Shown here one piece after another: positions 27,096-35,199 of a DNA stretch of 64,000 nucleotides. A program made the position numbers and the translations under genes. The stretch comes from Saccharofermentans sp. Lineage in GTDB: Bacteria > Bacillota_A > Clostridia > Saccharofermentanales > Saccharofermentanaceae. Location of the stretch: contig JAILHX010000079.1 of assembly GCA_024695565.1 (NCBI GenBank), positions 1 through 64,000 on the forward strand. The letters are read 5' to 3'. Below the pieces are notes generated by a model, which saw nothing but the letters and a program-made list of their open reading frames with translations, was not told the origin of the DNA and did not search any database. The first letter of the stretch is position 1; every line of letters starts with the position of its first letter.

Positions 27096-27884
27096 CTACC
27101 TGAACACTTCTTCTATCAACTTATCAAGTGTCCTGACATCCAGAGGCCTGTTCGCAGACTCAAACGTGAAATACAGCTTATCATTCTGCATTATCCCCGC
27201 CAAGCTGTATTTATTGATCCTGTCCACCATATCATCCCCGTATTCCTGATCCCCCACCTTGCCGTTGTGCTCAAGATACAGGATTTTCCTGTCACTTACC
27301 CTCAGGATCGAGAAGTCCGGATGGATCACCTCGTTCCCGATAACCAGCGGGCACTCGTACTTATAGGGGATACCGCTGGTATAGAGCCTGTCAGCTATGA
27401 TTACTTCTGACTTTGACCTCACCCTCTCACCCTTAAGCGTCTCAAAGTACGGCGTCCCCTTCTTAAACGGCTTCGGAGTATACGGTCTGTTCTGCCACTC
27501 AGCCACGAATTGCTCATCCGTGGGGATAATCGGTTTGACCCACTTTTGGCGGTCAGGGGTTAGCTGGTCGTATATATCTTCGGCTATGCAATCAGGCAAG
27601 AGTTTTTTGATTCTATCCAGCCTTACAAGCTCTTGTCTCGAAATTTTAACTAAACGCTCAAAGTAATTCTTTTGGAGTAAATCTTCAATTAGCTGAGAAT
27701 CATTGTTACTAAGACACTTTTCTTTTAGATCTGTTCCCATGAAGTAATAGTAAGTCCCGCTATTGACTTTTCTGATATTTATTCTGCCCTCAGGAAACTG
27801 TTCTAATTTCTCCTCAATTTTTGAAATCAAAGATTTGACCATTTGAATTCTTGAATCAACATAATCATCAAGTTTAACCACCAT
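27096..27884 (-). CDS. Nuclease-like protein 1 (PD-(D/E)XK-like C-terminal half), array-associated
   Basis: 262 aa, no recognised named family. The N-terminal half (1-115) is helical, charged and AT-rich. The C-terminal half (about 117-262) shows a PD-(D/E)XK-like arrangement: ERVRSKSE with E160, IPYKYECPL, HPDF (188-191), then ILYLEHNGK with E205 and K209. The exact ExK spacing is not met, so nuclease activity is an inference. It is a full-length paralogue of the protein at 40344-41144, with the C-terminal half much better conserved. AAGGAG sits 7 nt before the ATG. The 241-nt leader back to the pilin-like gene is filled by palindrome array 1. Confidence 0.75.
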   Translation of the reverse strand: MVVKLDDYVDSRIQMVKSLISKIEEKLEQFPEGRINIRKVNSGTYYYFMGTDLKEKCLSNNDSQLIEDLLQKNYFERLVKISRQELVRLDRIKKLLPDCIAEDIYDQLTPDRQKWVKPIIPTDEQFVAEWQNRPYTPKPFKKGTPYFETLKGERVRSKSEVIIADRLYTSGIPYKYECPLVIGNEVIHPDFSILRVSDRKILYLEHNGKVGDQEYGDDMVDRINKYSLAGIMQNDKLYFTFESANRPLDVRTLDKLIEEVFR

Positions 27885-27907
27885 GATTCACTCCTTGAAA
27901 TGAACTC

Positions 27908-28099
27908 TTATCATTTTTAGCAATAAACAAGCTAAGAATGATAATTTGAAGACTTGCAATTATCATATAAACGCTTATCAAGCTTAAAAATGATAACTTT
28001 TCGGTGTTTTTTATCATTCATTCCTGTTTTCGAGACAGTAATGATAAAAAAGGTCCTCCAAGTTATCATTTTCGCTGAGAATAATCATAAAAATGATAA
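27908..28099. repeat. Palindrome array 1: four 37-nt units, 51-52-bp period
   Basis: Units at 27908-27944, 27960-27996, 28011-28047 and 28063-28099. Each is exactly 37 nt, begins TTATCATT (TTATCATA in the second) and ends AATGATAA. The 21-nt interiors differ but each contains its own small inverted repeat, for example TTTAGC/GCTAAG in the first, GCTT/AAGC in the second and CTGT/ACAG in the third. Spacers are 15, 14 and 15 nt and unrelated. The array starts 26 nt after the pilin-like gene's stop and ends about 10 nt before the ribosome site of nuclease-like gene 1. Stems are AT-rich without T tracts, so these are not ordinary terminators. Confidence 0.9.
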
Positions 28100-28125
28100 C
28101 CACCTAAATCTGTGTGCACTAAAAA

Positions 28126-29172
28126 TCATCCCGACACATACTTATTCGAATTCGCGTACTCCTCGATCACCAGCACTACCCCGTGAATCAGCGCATAGCC
28201 CTTGAGGTCTTCGACCGCCGCCTTGCCCGCTTCACCCGAATTCTCTGGGATAACTACCTTGAGATAGCGTGCATCAACGTAATCGACACTGTATTCCGTG
28301 CCGTTGATCACGGCAGACTGAGGCTCAAAGAGGCTAAGTGAGGTTATGTCCTCCTTGAGTTCCTTCTCGATGTGCGAGATATCCTGATAGTAAGGCGACG
28401 TGAGGTCTATGCTGCGGATGGCAGTGACTTCCCCGCCGTTAACTGCATCAATGACAGGAAAAGTCTTGGGAAGATTCGCACCAAAAAGCTCTCTGAAAGC
28501 ATCTCCCCTGTCAAAATTGCTCATCGACCAGATGCTGTCACCATTATCTTCTGCATCATTATCATCTTCATCATCATCAGCGGACGGCTTGGACGAACTA
28601 TCTTCACCATTGAGCATCAGGATCGGCTCACCATAGAGCGGAATGACGGAATAAATGCTGCGGGTCCTTACTCCGGCAATGGTTATGACCGTGTAATCCG
28701 TCGTCACTTCGATAATATGATGACTTTCTGAGATCTCGAAAAACACTTCTATGTCATCGGGAGCAAAGAACTCTGAGCCGCCATTGCGTTCAATAAAAGC
28801 TTCTCTTATCTGGTCCTCCATGGTCCGGGCAAACATTCCCTCGAGGATCAGTTCTTCAATGTTATAACCGGTTGCGGCATCAAGTCCGGTAGCAACGGTG
28901 ACGACTTTGCTGATGGTATCAGCACCTTTCAGGTCGCCGTCGCCTACTGTCGGGAACGCGTTAAGTACTGTGGACAGCGTATCAGCGGCTGGCACGGACA
29001 GCGGATACAGGAGTGACATCTTCTCACATGTCTGCTCGACTGACCTTCTCATGAGGATATCTGTACGGTAGAGCTGGATGCTGCTTATGACTGATGCCAG
29101 CAGGATGAGGACTATCGTAAATGCTATTGCGGCTTCGACTGCTACCTGACCGCGCTTGTTGTAAGTCTTCAT
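28126..29172 (-). CDS. TadE-like pseudopilin-type membrane protein
   Basis: 348 aa. The N-terminus has the TadE/prepilin-like pattern KRGQVAVEAAIAFTIVLILLASVISS (basic residues, Gly, a Glu five residues after the likely cleavage point, then a hydrophobic helix). The rest is an extracytoplasmic domain with an Asp/Glu-rich linker (DDDEDDNDAED, about 205-215). AGGAGG precedes the ATG. It is the third gene of a three-gene pilin-like operon and is followed directly by palindrome array 1. Confidence 0.7.
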   Translation of the reverse strand: MKTYNKRGQVAVEAAIAFTIVLILLASVISSIQLYRTDILMRRSVEQTCEKMSLLYPLSVPAADTLSTVLNAFPTVGDGDLKGADTISKVVTVATGLDAATGYNIEELILEGMFARTMEDQIREAFIERNGGSEFFAPDDIEVFFEISESHHIIEVTTDYTVITIAGVRTRSIYSVIPLYGEPILMLNGEDSSSKPSADDDEDDNDAEDNGDSIWSMSNFDRGDAFRELFGANLPKTFPVIDAVNGGEVTAIRSIDLTSPYYQDISHIEKELKEDITSLSLFEPQSAVINGTEYSVDYVDARYLKVVIPENSGEAGKAAVEDLKGYALIHGVVLVIEEYANSNKYVSG

Positions 29173-29187
29173 ACGCTAAAAACCTCC

Positions 29188-30549
29188 TTACTCATACAAT
29201 TGATATGACTTCGTGAGCGTATAAGTGCTGCCTCTGAAGTCAGCTTCTAGTGTTATTCCCTTATAGAGCTCACCGTAGTCGCGCTCTAAGACTTCGAGGG
29301 CACGTTCGAGGAGCGTTTCTTCGGGCACAAAGAGGCAGAACAGATAGAGAAAATCCCTGTAACCCATGGTGAGAATAGTCTCGCCGTCGTACTTGAAGAT
29401 CTCGGCGCGGCCGCCGTTAAAAACTGACCAGATCTCCTTCAAAGACTGGATGTTGGCAATGATGATCATGAGACCGACCATGATGATCCTCGGATCGATA
29501 TCGGCCGCGCCTTCGCTGACCGCCGATATTATCGCCGATATTACTTCCGCGACGGCATATACGGTATTACGGATCTTCTCGTCGGCGTAATCTTCCAGGA
29601 TCTTGCCGAGGATTATCAGGAGGTCCATCATCTCGTAAACCGCAAAATTTGAGGCCTCCCCGTAAGAGCCTGTTATGAAGTATTCGGCATCCATGCTTCT
29701 CTCGCTGTGAATGCTGTCAAACTCCGTGCCGTTAATGGTTCCGTCACCGTTTGGAGGGAAATGACAATCGAAGTTATAGGCACAGTAGTGGGCAACATAG
29801 AACTTGGATTCCATGTCAGGTGCTGTATCAGCATAAGTATCGATCGTTGATTCAAGAACGGCGAGAGTATCAAGGAACCCTTCCCAGTCGGTGATGTCGA
29901 CGTCAAAACCCATATCTGAGTCGTGAATGGCGTCGGAGAACTCTTCCCTTATCTCATCAATGTCAGCGATCTCTTCGGCGATTTCTTCGATATCAAGGAC
30001 ATCGCCAGCTTTCTCGATCCATTCTGACGCAGTCTCATCGCCCTTGATTATCTGTGACACATAACCGGAAGCCGGGCTCTGCATGTATTCACCGATGGCA
30101 GATAGTATCCCCTTGTCATCGAGTTCGACCAACAACTGACCATAACCGTCAACCAGCCCCTGCAGGGTCACTCCCGTTGCTCTGTACGAATAGTAGGAAT
30201 TAACCGCTTTCTTCAGATCCTCAACTGTGATCTTCTGAGCATTTGAGGCATAGAGCGCAGATTGTGCCTCAAGTCCGTTGATCTCAAGGGCTTTGTTGAA
30301 GCACTCATCATCTATCCCGTCGATTGAGAACGCATACACTCCATAGACACTGAAGAGCTGCCGGTTGTAGTCGCTCATGATGGTATCGATCTGAGTCTTA
30401 AGAGCAGTGTTGACGCTCAGCGCATAATCAAGATTCCATACGAACGCCACGAAAGTGCATTCGACGAGGATCAGGGCTGACAGGATAATTGCCAGAAATA
30501 CCGAAGATGCACCGTGCTTGGTCCTTTTGAGTTTATCAGCCTTCTTCAT
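29188..30549 (-). CDS. DUF5702-like Tad-associated membrane protein
   Basis: 453 aa. The N-terminus KRTKHGASSVFLAIILSALILVECTFVAFVW is one transmembrane segment of the type found in TadE/TadG-like proteins. A long mostly helical extracytoplasmic region follows, with a second hydrophobic stretch (about 340-365). It resembles the DUF5702 group seen beside Tad pilus genes in Clostridia (assignment from memory of the pattern). GGAGG precedes the ATG; it overlaps the end of the preceding gene by 14 nt. Confidence 0.6.
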   Translation of the reverse strand: MKKADKLKRTKHGASSVFLAIILSALILVECTFVAFVWNLDYALSVNTALKTQIDTIMSDYNRQLFSVYGVYAFSIDGIDDECFNKALEINGLEAQSALYASNAQKITVEDLKKAVNSYYSYRATGVTLQGLVDGYGQLLVELDDKGILSAIGEYMQSPASGYVSQIIKGDETASEWIEKAGDVLDIEEIAEEIADIDEIREEFSDAIHDSDMGFDVDITDWEGFLDTLAVLESTIDTYADTAPDMESKFYVAHYCAYNFDCHFPPNGDGTINGTEFDSIHSERSMDAEYFITGSYGEASNFAVYEMMDLLIILGKILEDYADEKIRNTVYAVAEVISAIISAVSEGAADIDPRIIMVGLMIIIANIQSLKEIWSVFNGGRAEIFKYDGETILTMGYRDFLYLFCLFVPEETLLERALEVLERDYGELYKGITLEADFRGSTYTLTKSYQLYE

Positions 30550-30841
30550 CTTCTGCCTCCTTCTTTGACAATTCGAAAACCGTTCCGTAGATCAGCCTGT
30601 AGTTATCAGACAGACCCGTAAGGAATGTGTTGAACTTCTCCGGCGATGTGTCATAGCAAGTGGCGCCGTCAACCTCGTTGGAATAAATGATCTTCCTGTC
30701 TTTCTCCATGTCGAAAAGCTCTATTCCGCCGTGTTTTGCATCGTCAAAGCTGTCCAAAGCAACGGCTTCCGGGGCGGCGATCATGAAGGATAACATCAGC
30801 AGGATCAGACTTATGGTGATTGCAGATTCAAGTGTGGACAT
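30536..30841 (-). CDS. Small TadE-like pseudopilin
   Basis: 101 aa. STLESAITISLILLMLSFMIAAPEAVAL has the glutamate at position 5 before a hydrophobic helix that is expected of pseudopilins and TadE-like subunits. The short C-terminal domain is acidic. It is the first gene of the three-gene operon (AAAGGAGG site), 39 nt downstream of the CTTGTCGG element. No TadA ATPase, TadB/C or prepilin peptidase is in the window, so assembly must depend on genes elsewhere. Confidence 0.65.
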   Translation of the reverse strand: MSTLESAITISLILLMLSFMIAAPEAVALDSFDDAKHGGIELFDMEKDRKIIYSNEVDGATCYDTSPEKFNTFLTGLSDNYRLIYGTVFELSKKEAEDEEG

Positions 30842-30879
30842 AAATGACCTCCTTTTTTTCTTGAATCTTAAAGCCTTAT

Positions 30880-30931
30880 CTTGTCGGTTTTATGTAAATA
30901 AATCCGACAAATCAATACAAAAACCGACAAG
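30880..30931. promoter_or_regulatory. Compound TTGTCGG/CCGACAA element upstream of the pilin-like operon
   Basis: CTTGTCGGTTTT (30880-30891) and AAAACCGACAAG (30920-30931) form a 12-bp inverted repeat, with a further CCGACAA at 30904-30910, exactly 20 bp before the last copy. The segment 30904-30931 matches 43964-43991, upstream of comEC, at 27 of 28 positions. It is probably a shared operator or promoter element. The rest of the 200-nt gap to 31044 holds only small hairpins (for example AATGCT-gaa-AGCATT near 30961). Confidence 0.75.
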
Positions 30932-31043
30932 AAAAAACGCCCGGTTTCCCGAACGTCAAAAATGCTGAAAGCATTGAATTTATTGGTTTTCGAAGACCTC
31001 TAAGGTCAAAAGCCGTCTTTATATTCTATATAAGGCAATTTGA

Positions 31044-31715
31044 TCACAGATCGAAGTAAGGATTGATCCTCATCTCTTCTTCGATGGTCGAATCCGGACC
31101 GTGCCCGGGGTAGATCGCAAGACCCGGATCGAAGGACTTGATCCTCATGACCGAGTTGATAATGAGCTTGGACGTACCGCCGTGCATATCGGTACGACCG
31201 ATAGAACCGCTGAATACGGTGTCACCGGTAAAGAGCTTCTCTTTACCGCCGAGGCTGACCAGATAGCAGACTCCGCCCATTGTATGGCCGGGGGTCTCAT
31301 AAACTGTGATCGAGATTTCCGAATCGATGTAGATGACTTCTTCGTCTCTGTAAGCGAGATCGGAATACTCGAAGGAATATGTGGATTCCGTGCCCTCCAT
31401 GTAAGAACAGTTCCAGTAGCCGCTGTTGAGCAGCTCGTTGTCCTTGCTGCTAAAGAAGATGGTGGCCTTGGGATAGAGCTTATTCCATTCCTCGATGTAC
31501 TTGATGTGATCGTGGTGACCGTGCGTAAGAAGGAATGCCTTGACCTCAAGCTTTCCTTCGGAAATGCCCTTAAGATCAGGGATCGTGCTGCAGAATTCTT
31601 CGGTCTTAGAGGGCGACACAGAAGGGTCAACAATAAAAATACCGGTCTTGCCGGTAATTATGTACATGTTAGATTGTAAAGGCCCCAGGGGGACTACTAT
31701 CAACCCGCGTTCCAT
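31044..31715 (-). CDS. Metallo-beta-lactamase-fold hydrolase (glyoxalase II-like)
   Basis: 223 aa, close to the length of short glyoxalase II-like/MBL hydrolases. Metal ligands are seen in LTHGHHDH, the ETPGHTMGG histidine, the FTGDTVFSGSIGR aspartate and YPGHG. The likely reaction is hydrolysis of a thioester or similar ester; the substrate is unknown. The ATG overlaps the end of the methylglyoxal-synthase-like gene by 16 nt with no clear ribosome site, implying coupled translation. Confidence 0.88.
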   Translation of the reverse strand: MERGLIVVPLGPLQSNMYIITGKTGIFIVDPSVSPSKTEEFCSTIPDLKGISEGKLEVKAFLLTHGHHDHIKYIEEWNKLYPKATIFFSSKDNELLNSGYWNCSYMEGTESTYSFEYSDLAYRDEEVIYIDSEISITVYETPGHTMGGVCYLVSLGGKEKLFTGDTVFSGSIGRTDMHGGTSKLIINSVMRIKSFDPGLAIYPGHGPDSTIEEEMRINPYFDL

Positions 31716-32092
31716 TCGCGATAATCAAGAGCACCACTGTCGATAGCGGTGACAAGGATCTCGGCAGAAGCAATATTGGTAGCGTAAGGGATCGTATTCT
31801 GGTCGCAAACGTCCAAAAGCTCAAAAGGATTGGATTCGCCCTTCTGATGACCGTCTCTCAAATAGATGACACAGTCAATACCATTATACTCTGCTCTGGA
31901 TGCCAATTGTTCAAAACCGCTCGAGTAATCAACTGAAAGACCCGAGACGTCAAGATCTGCGGAAGATTTAAGAAGTTTTGCCGTGTTATATACGGAGATG
32001 AGCTGATGTTTCTCAAGCAAAGGCTTGTAGGCAATGCAGAAGTTGACCAGTAACTCAGTCTTCCTGTTGTCAGCCATCAAAACTATTTTCAT
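31700..32092 (-). CDS. Methylglyoxal-synthase-like domain protein, catalytic motifs missing
   Basis: 130 aa, started at the ATG at 32092 (MKIVLMADNRK), which has GGGAGA upstream; the longer frame from 32212 has no support. The fold is recognisable: NTIPYATNIASAEILVTAID matches the end of MgsA, and CVIYLRD matches the IFLRDP strand. However, the family's active-site parts are altered. The early AHD is AD with the His deleted, GTTG is replaced by YNTA, GGDQQxG is absent, and the PHEPD histidine is missing. It is therefore unlikely to make methylglyoxal; a ligand-binding role is possible. Confidence 0.7.
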   Translation of the reverse strand: MKIVLMADNRKTELLVNFCIAYKPLLEKHQLISVYNTAKLLKSSADLDVSGLSVDYSSGFEQLASRAEYNGIDCVIYLRDGHQKGESNPFELLDVCDQNTIPYATNIASAEILVTAIDSGALDYREWNAG

Positions 32093-32212
32093 CCGAAATC
32101 TCCCATTAAAGCGATATAAGAATTTTACAGTAAAAACATTATTGGAGCAACTTATCTTTATTACAAAACTGGATTGCAAAAATCGCCTTTTTGACGAGTC
32201 GCGGGAAAGCAC

Positions 32213-32250
32213 TCGAAAAAAGCCTTAAAACAAGCTGTTCTTTAAGCCGC
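32213..32250 (-). terminator. Terminator after PBP2
   Basis: On the minus strand, GCTTAAA / TTTTAAGGC pair across a short loop just at and beyond the PBP2 stop, followed by six Ts. It separates the mreC-mreD-PBP2 genes from the MGS-like gene. Confidence 0.6.
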
Positions 32251-34560
32251 CGTAGCGTTTATCGAAGGCAGATAGTCACCTAAGATCGGGTTTGCGGTAT
32301 AGAGTCTTACGGAAGAATCGACCTGTTCGTTGAAGTAAGCCGCCATGATCTTTTTCGCGATGACAATGGAAGAAGAACCCCACTTACCCTTCTCGACCAC
32401 GAGAGCCAATGCAACCTGCGGATCGTCCTTAGGCGCATAGCAGATGAACAGACCGTTGGAATACTCCTTACGTGAATCCTCGAATCCAGTCTCGGCCGTT
32501 CCCGTCTTACATACCATCTCGACAGGATAATTGTCAAACTGGTTGCCGGCGGATGAATCCCAGTAGTAAGTACCCGTAAATACGCATCTCATCGCGGTCC
32601 TTACGGCCTGAATGCTCTCTTCTGAAATGCCGATATCCACAGGTTCTGTCTGACCCCGGTAAAGTATCGTTCCGTCAGATGCCACAACGCTGTCGATTAC
32701 ATAAGGCGTAGGAAGCCTGTTGGTCGCAATACCGCAAGTATATCTGCAGAGCTGGAGGATCGTGAAGCAGTTATCGAACTGACCGATCGACGCCTGCGCG
32801 GTGTTTGACGGGAACCAGGTCTTATCGTATACGGACTGTCTGGTAAGCCTCTTGTTCTCACGGCTGCTCATGACGCCTGAGATCTCACCCGGAAGGTCGA
32901 TTCCGGACTTAACGCCGAGGCCGAACCTGTAAGCCATGGCGGAGATATTGTCGATACCAGTGCGGATACCTAAGATCATGAAGTAGATATTGCAGGACTG
33001 GGCCATTGCATCGTTAAGACTTAAGTAGCCGTGGCCGCCGTCAGGATACTCGAGGCACTTGAAGATCCAGCCGTCTACGTCATAAGGGCTCTTGCACTCA
33101 ATATAACTGCTGTCAGGCGTGATGAAGCCGTTTTCGAGAGCCGCCAGAGCGGTACATGGCTTGAATGTTGAACCGGGTGCGTACATTGACATGATCGCGC
33201 GGTTCCATAGCGGGAGGTCACCTGCCGTGATCTCCTCATACTCATCCAGACCCAGATAGTATTTAACCTGCGTCTGCGCCTGCTCGTCACCGTAGTTGGC
33301 AAGTATGAAGTCGTTAGGGTCATAGTTGGGATAAGATCCCATCGCAATTACGGCGCCGGTGTTGACGTCCATCATAACGAACGCGCCTGCCGAAGCCGTC
33401 TTATATCCCGTATCATCGGTCTCTCTGGCTTCAAGGATATACTCCTTCAGAGCCTGCGTTCCGACTTCCTGAATACGGGAGTCTATCGTGAGATAGACAG
33501 TAGCACCTTCCTGAGGCGGAGTTCCGTAGTTCTGCGGTACGAAGAAGCCTTCTTCGCCGTCTACGGTCCAGATACTGTAAGGCGTGATGCCGCTCTGTCC
33601 GTGGAGATAACGTTCCATCTGCGACTCGACGCCGGATTTGCCTACCATCTCATCACTGGCATAGCCGAACGGCGCAAGATCCTGGTACGTAACGCTCGAT
33701 ATCTTACCTACGTAACCCAGTACGTGACAGGCATAAAGCGCCTCAGTCGTATAGTTTCTCGCATACTCTTTGCATGCGACGATTCCCATGTAGTGATAAT
33801 TCTGCTCTTCGAACTTCCTGATAAGCTCGTCAGGAACGTTACTTGCAATCTTGACCGGAGTACCCTTGATGAAAGCCCAGTTATCCGTGAAGATCTGGTA
33901 TCTGATCCTTATGATCCTGTACGCTTCTTCGACCGTGTAATTGTTGTCGATATTGAATTTCCGGCGCAGATACAGGAAGAAAACGTTCGGGTCGGTCTTA
34001 ACATAATCGTCAGAGAACGTAACGATGATGCCCTGCGAATAGTCTTTGAGGTCAAAAAGGTTCGAGTCAGTCTGCCAGAGCCTTATCTTCTCTTCGTCCT
34101 TAACGAATCTTGCCTGGGGATCGAGCACAAAATACTGATCAAGATCAGCAACATCGATACAGTGGTATTCGTCGAAAAGATAACTGAGTTCAAGACAGAG
34201 CGAATTCAGCGCCTCGTCATCTAAATAGGCGTTGGCGATCATTACGCTGTTATATTCGGTCGTTGAAGCCAGTAAGATTCCCCTGCTGTCATAGATATCT
34301 CCTCTGGGAGCCTCGGAAACATACTGTCTGATAACACCCGAAGAACTCTCGGAGAGCTGATTCTGATAGTCAGAGAACTGCAGGCTCGTGGTCATCACGA
34401 GGATTATTACGCCAAACGCGATGAAGCCGACACCCAAAACCAGATAACGGTTGGTGATAAATCCGACAAGACGTCTGAAGAGCGACCCTGCGTCGTTCTT
34501 TCCGCCTTTCTCCGCATTATTGTCAAATGCGCCGTAATCGTCTATCAGATTCCCAGCCAT
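32242..34560 (-). CDS. mrdA: Penicillin-binding protein 2 (elongation transpeptidase)
   Basis: 772 aa. A class B PBP forming peptidoglycan cross-links in side-wall growth. It has one N-terminal transmembrane helix (about 33-57), a dimerisation/linker region and a transpeptidase domain with APGSTFKPC (nucleophile Ser in STFK), SCN in AQSCNIYF, and KTGTAE. It overlaps the mreD end by 16 nt. The mreC-mreD-PBP2 order is the classic elongasome arrangement, although mreB and rodA are not adjacent. Confidence 0.95.
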   Translation of the reverse strand: MAGNLIDDYGAFDNNAEKGGKNDAGSLFRRLVGFITNRYLVLGVGFIAFGVIILVMTTSLQFSDYQNQLSESSSGVIRQYVSEAPRGDIYDSRGILLASTTEYNSVMIANAYLDDEALNSLCLELSYLFDEYHCIDVADLDQYFVLDPQARFVKDEEKIRLWQTDSNLFDLKDYSQGIIVTFSDDYVKTDPNVFFLYLRRKFNIDNNYTVEEAYRIIRIRYQIFTDNWAFIKGTPVKIASNVPDELIRKFEEQNYHYMGIVACKEYARNYTTEALYACHVLGYVGKISSVTYQDLAPFGYASDEMVGKSGVESQMERYLHGQSGITPYSIWTVDGEEGFFVPQNYGTPPQEGATVYLTIDSRIQEVGTQALKEYILEARETDDTGYKTASAGAFVMMDVNTGAVIAMGSYPNYDPNDFILANYGDEQAQTQVKYYLGLDEYEEITAGDLPLWNRAIMSMYAPGSTFKPCTALAALENGFITPDSSYIECKSPYDVDGWIFKCLEYPDGGHGYLSLNDAMAQSCNIYFMILGIRTGIDNISAMAYRFGLGVKSGIDLPGEISGVMSSRENKRLTRQSVYDKTWFPSNTAQASIGQFDNCFTILQLCRYTCGIATNRLPTPYVIDSVVASDGTILYRGQTEPVDIGISEESIQAVRTAMRCVFTGTYYWDSSAGNQFDNYPVEMVCKTGTAETGFEDSRKEYSNGLFICYAPKDDPQVALALVVEKGKWGSSSIVIAKKIMAAYFNEQVDSSVRLYTANPILGDYLPSINATAA

Positions 34561-35180
34561 GTGCCTTCACCCTGTTTCTTAATGACTTCATCCTTCTTGT
34601 TGGTGTTCTTGAACGATACAGGACCCAAGAATCTGATGAGAAGCATCAGAGGAATCGCTGCGATCGTGTTTAGGAGCAACTGAGGAAGGAATGAATATAT
34701 TAACGCCGTCATAGGCGTATAAAGGCTTGATTCAGCACCAGCAAGAGTGCTCCAGCCGTAGATCAGGATAAATCCTGCGACTTTATAGCATACGGTCGCG
34801 AAAATAACCGCCACGATCGAGAAAGGAATATTCCTGTGCATTCTCTTGGTAAAGAAAGCCGATCCGATTATTCCCGCGGCAAAAAGTGTAAATGCGCCGA
34901 TAAACGCAGTGACTCTGACTTCTCCGTCAAGACCGACAACCGCCGGCGGCGAGAACACGTCTCTTAACAGGCCGCTGACAAGGCCAACTATCGCGCCGTC
35001 CCAGAAACCGTTGAAGTATCCGGCAAGGACCACAAATACGAACATCAGGTCAGCCGTCTGCCCTGCAAAACCGATACTGTCTGGGAACGACACCTGCAAT
35101 GAAGCAAGCAGGATGATGTAAACCGCGTAAACGATTACCTTCTTGATCCTTGATCTTGTGTCACTATTGATCAACTTCAT
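34545..35180 (-). CDS. mreD: Rod-shape-determining protein MreD
   Basis: 211 aa with about five or six hydrophobic segments, as expected for MreD, an integral membrane member of the elongasome. Recognition rests on topology, length and position between mreC and PBP2; the sequence FWDGAIVGLVSGLLRDVFSP matches the conserved MreD region. The C-terminus is charged. Confidence 0.88.
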   Translation of the reverse strand: MKLINSDTRSRIKKVIVYAVYIILLASLQVSFPDSIGFAGQTADLMFVFVVLAGYFNGFWDGAIVGLVSGLLRDVFSPPAVVGLDGEVRVTAFIGAFTLFAAGIIGSAFFTKRMHRNIPFSIVAVIFATVCYKVAGFILIYGWSTLAGAESSLYTPMTALIYSFLPQLLLNTIAAIPLMLLIRFLGPVSFKNTNKKDEVIKKQGEGTWLGI

Positions 35181-35199
35181 GCAAATAACCTATGACTAA

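Noticed and set aside
27908..28099. CRISPR array
   Set aside because: Only 8-bp unit ends are conserved, interiors vary and spacers are 14-15 nt. There is no constant 25-40-nt repeat and no cas gene.
27908..28099. Replication origin with DnaA boxes
   Set aside because: TTATCATT is not the TTATNCACA DnaA box, and no dnaA, dnaN or partition gene is near.
32093..32212. N-terminal extension of the methylglyoxal-synthase-like gene
   Set aside because: No ribosome site and no family match; GGGAGA precedes the ATG at 32092.
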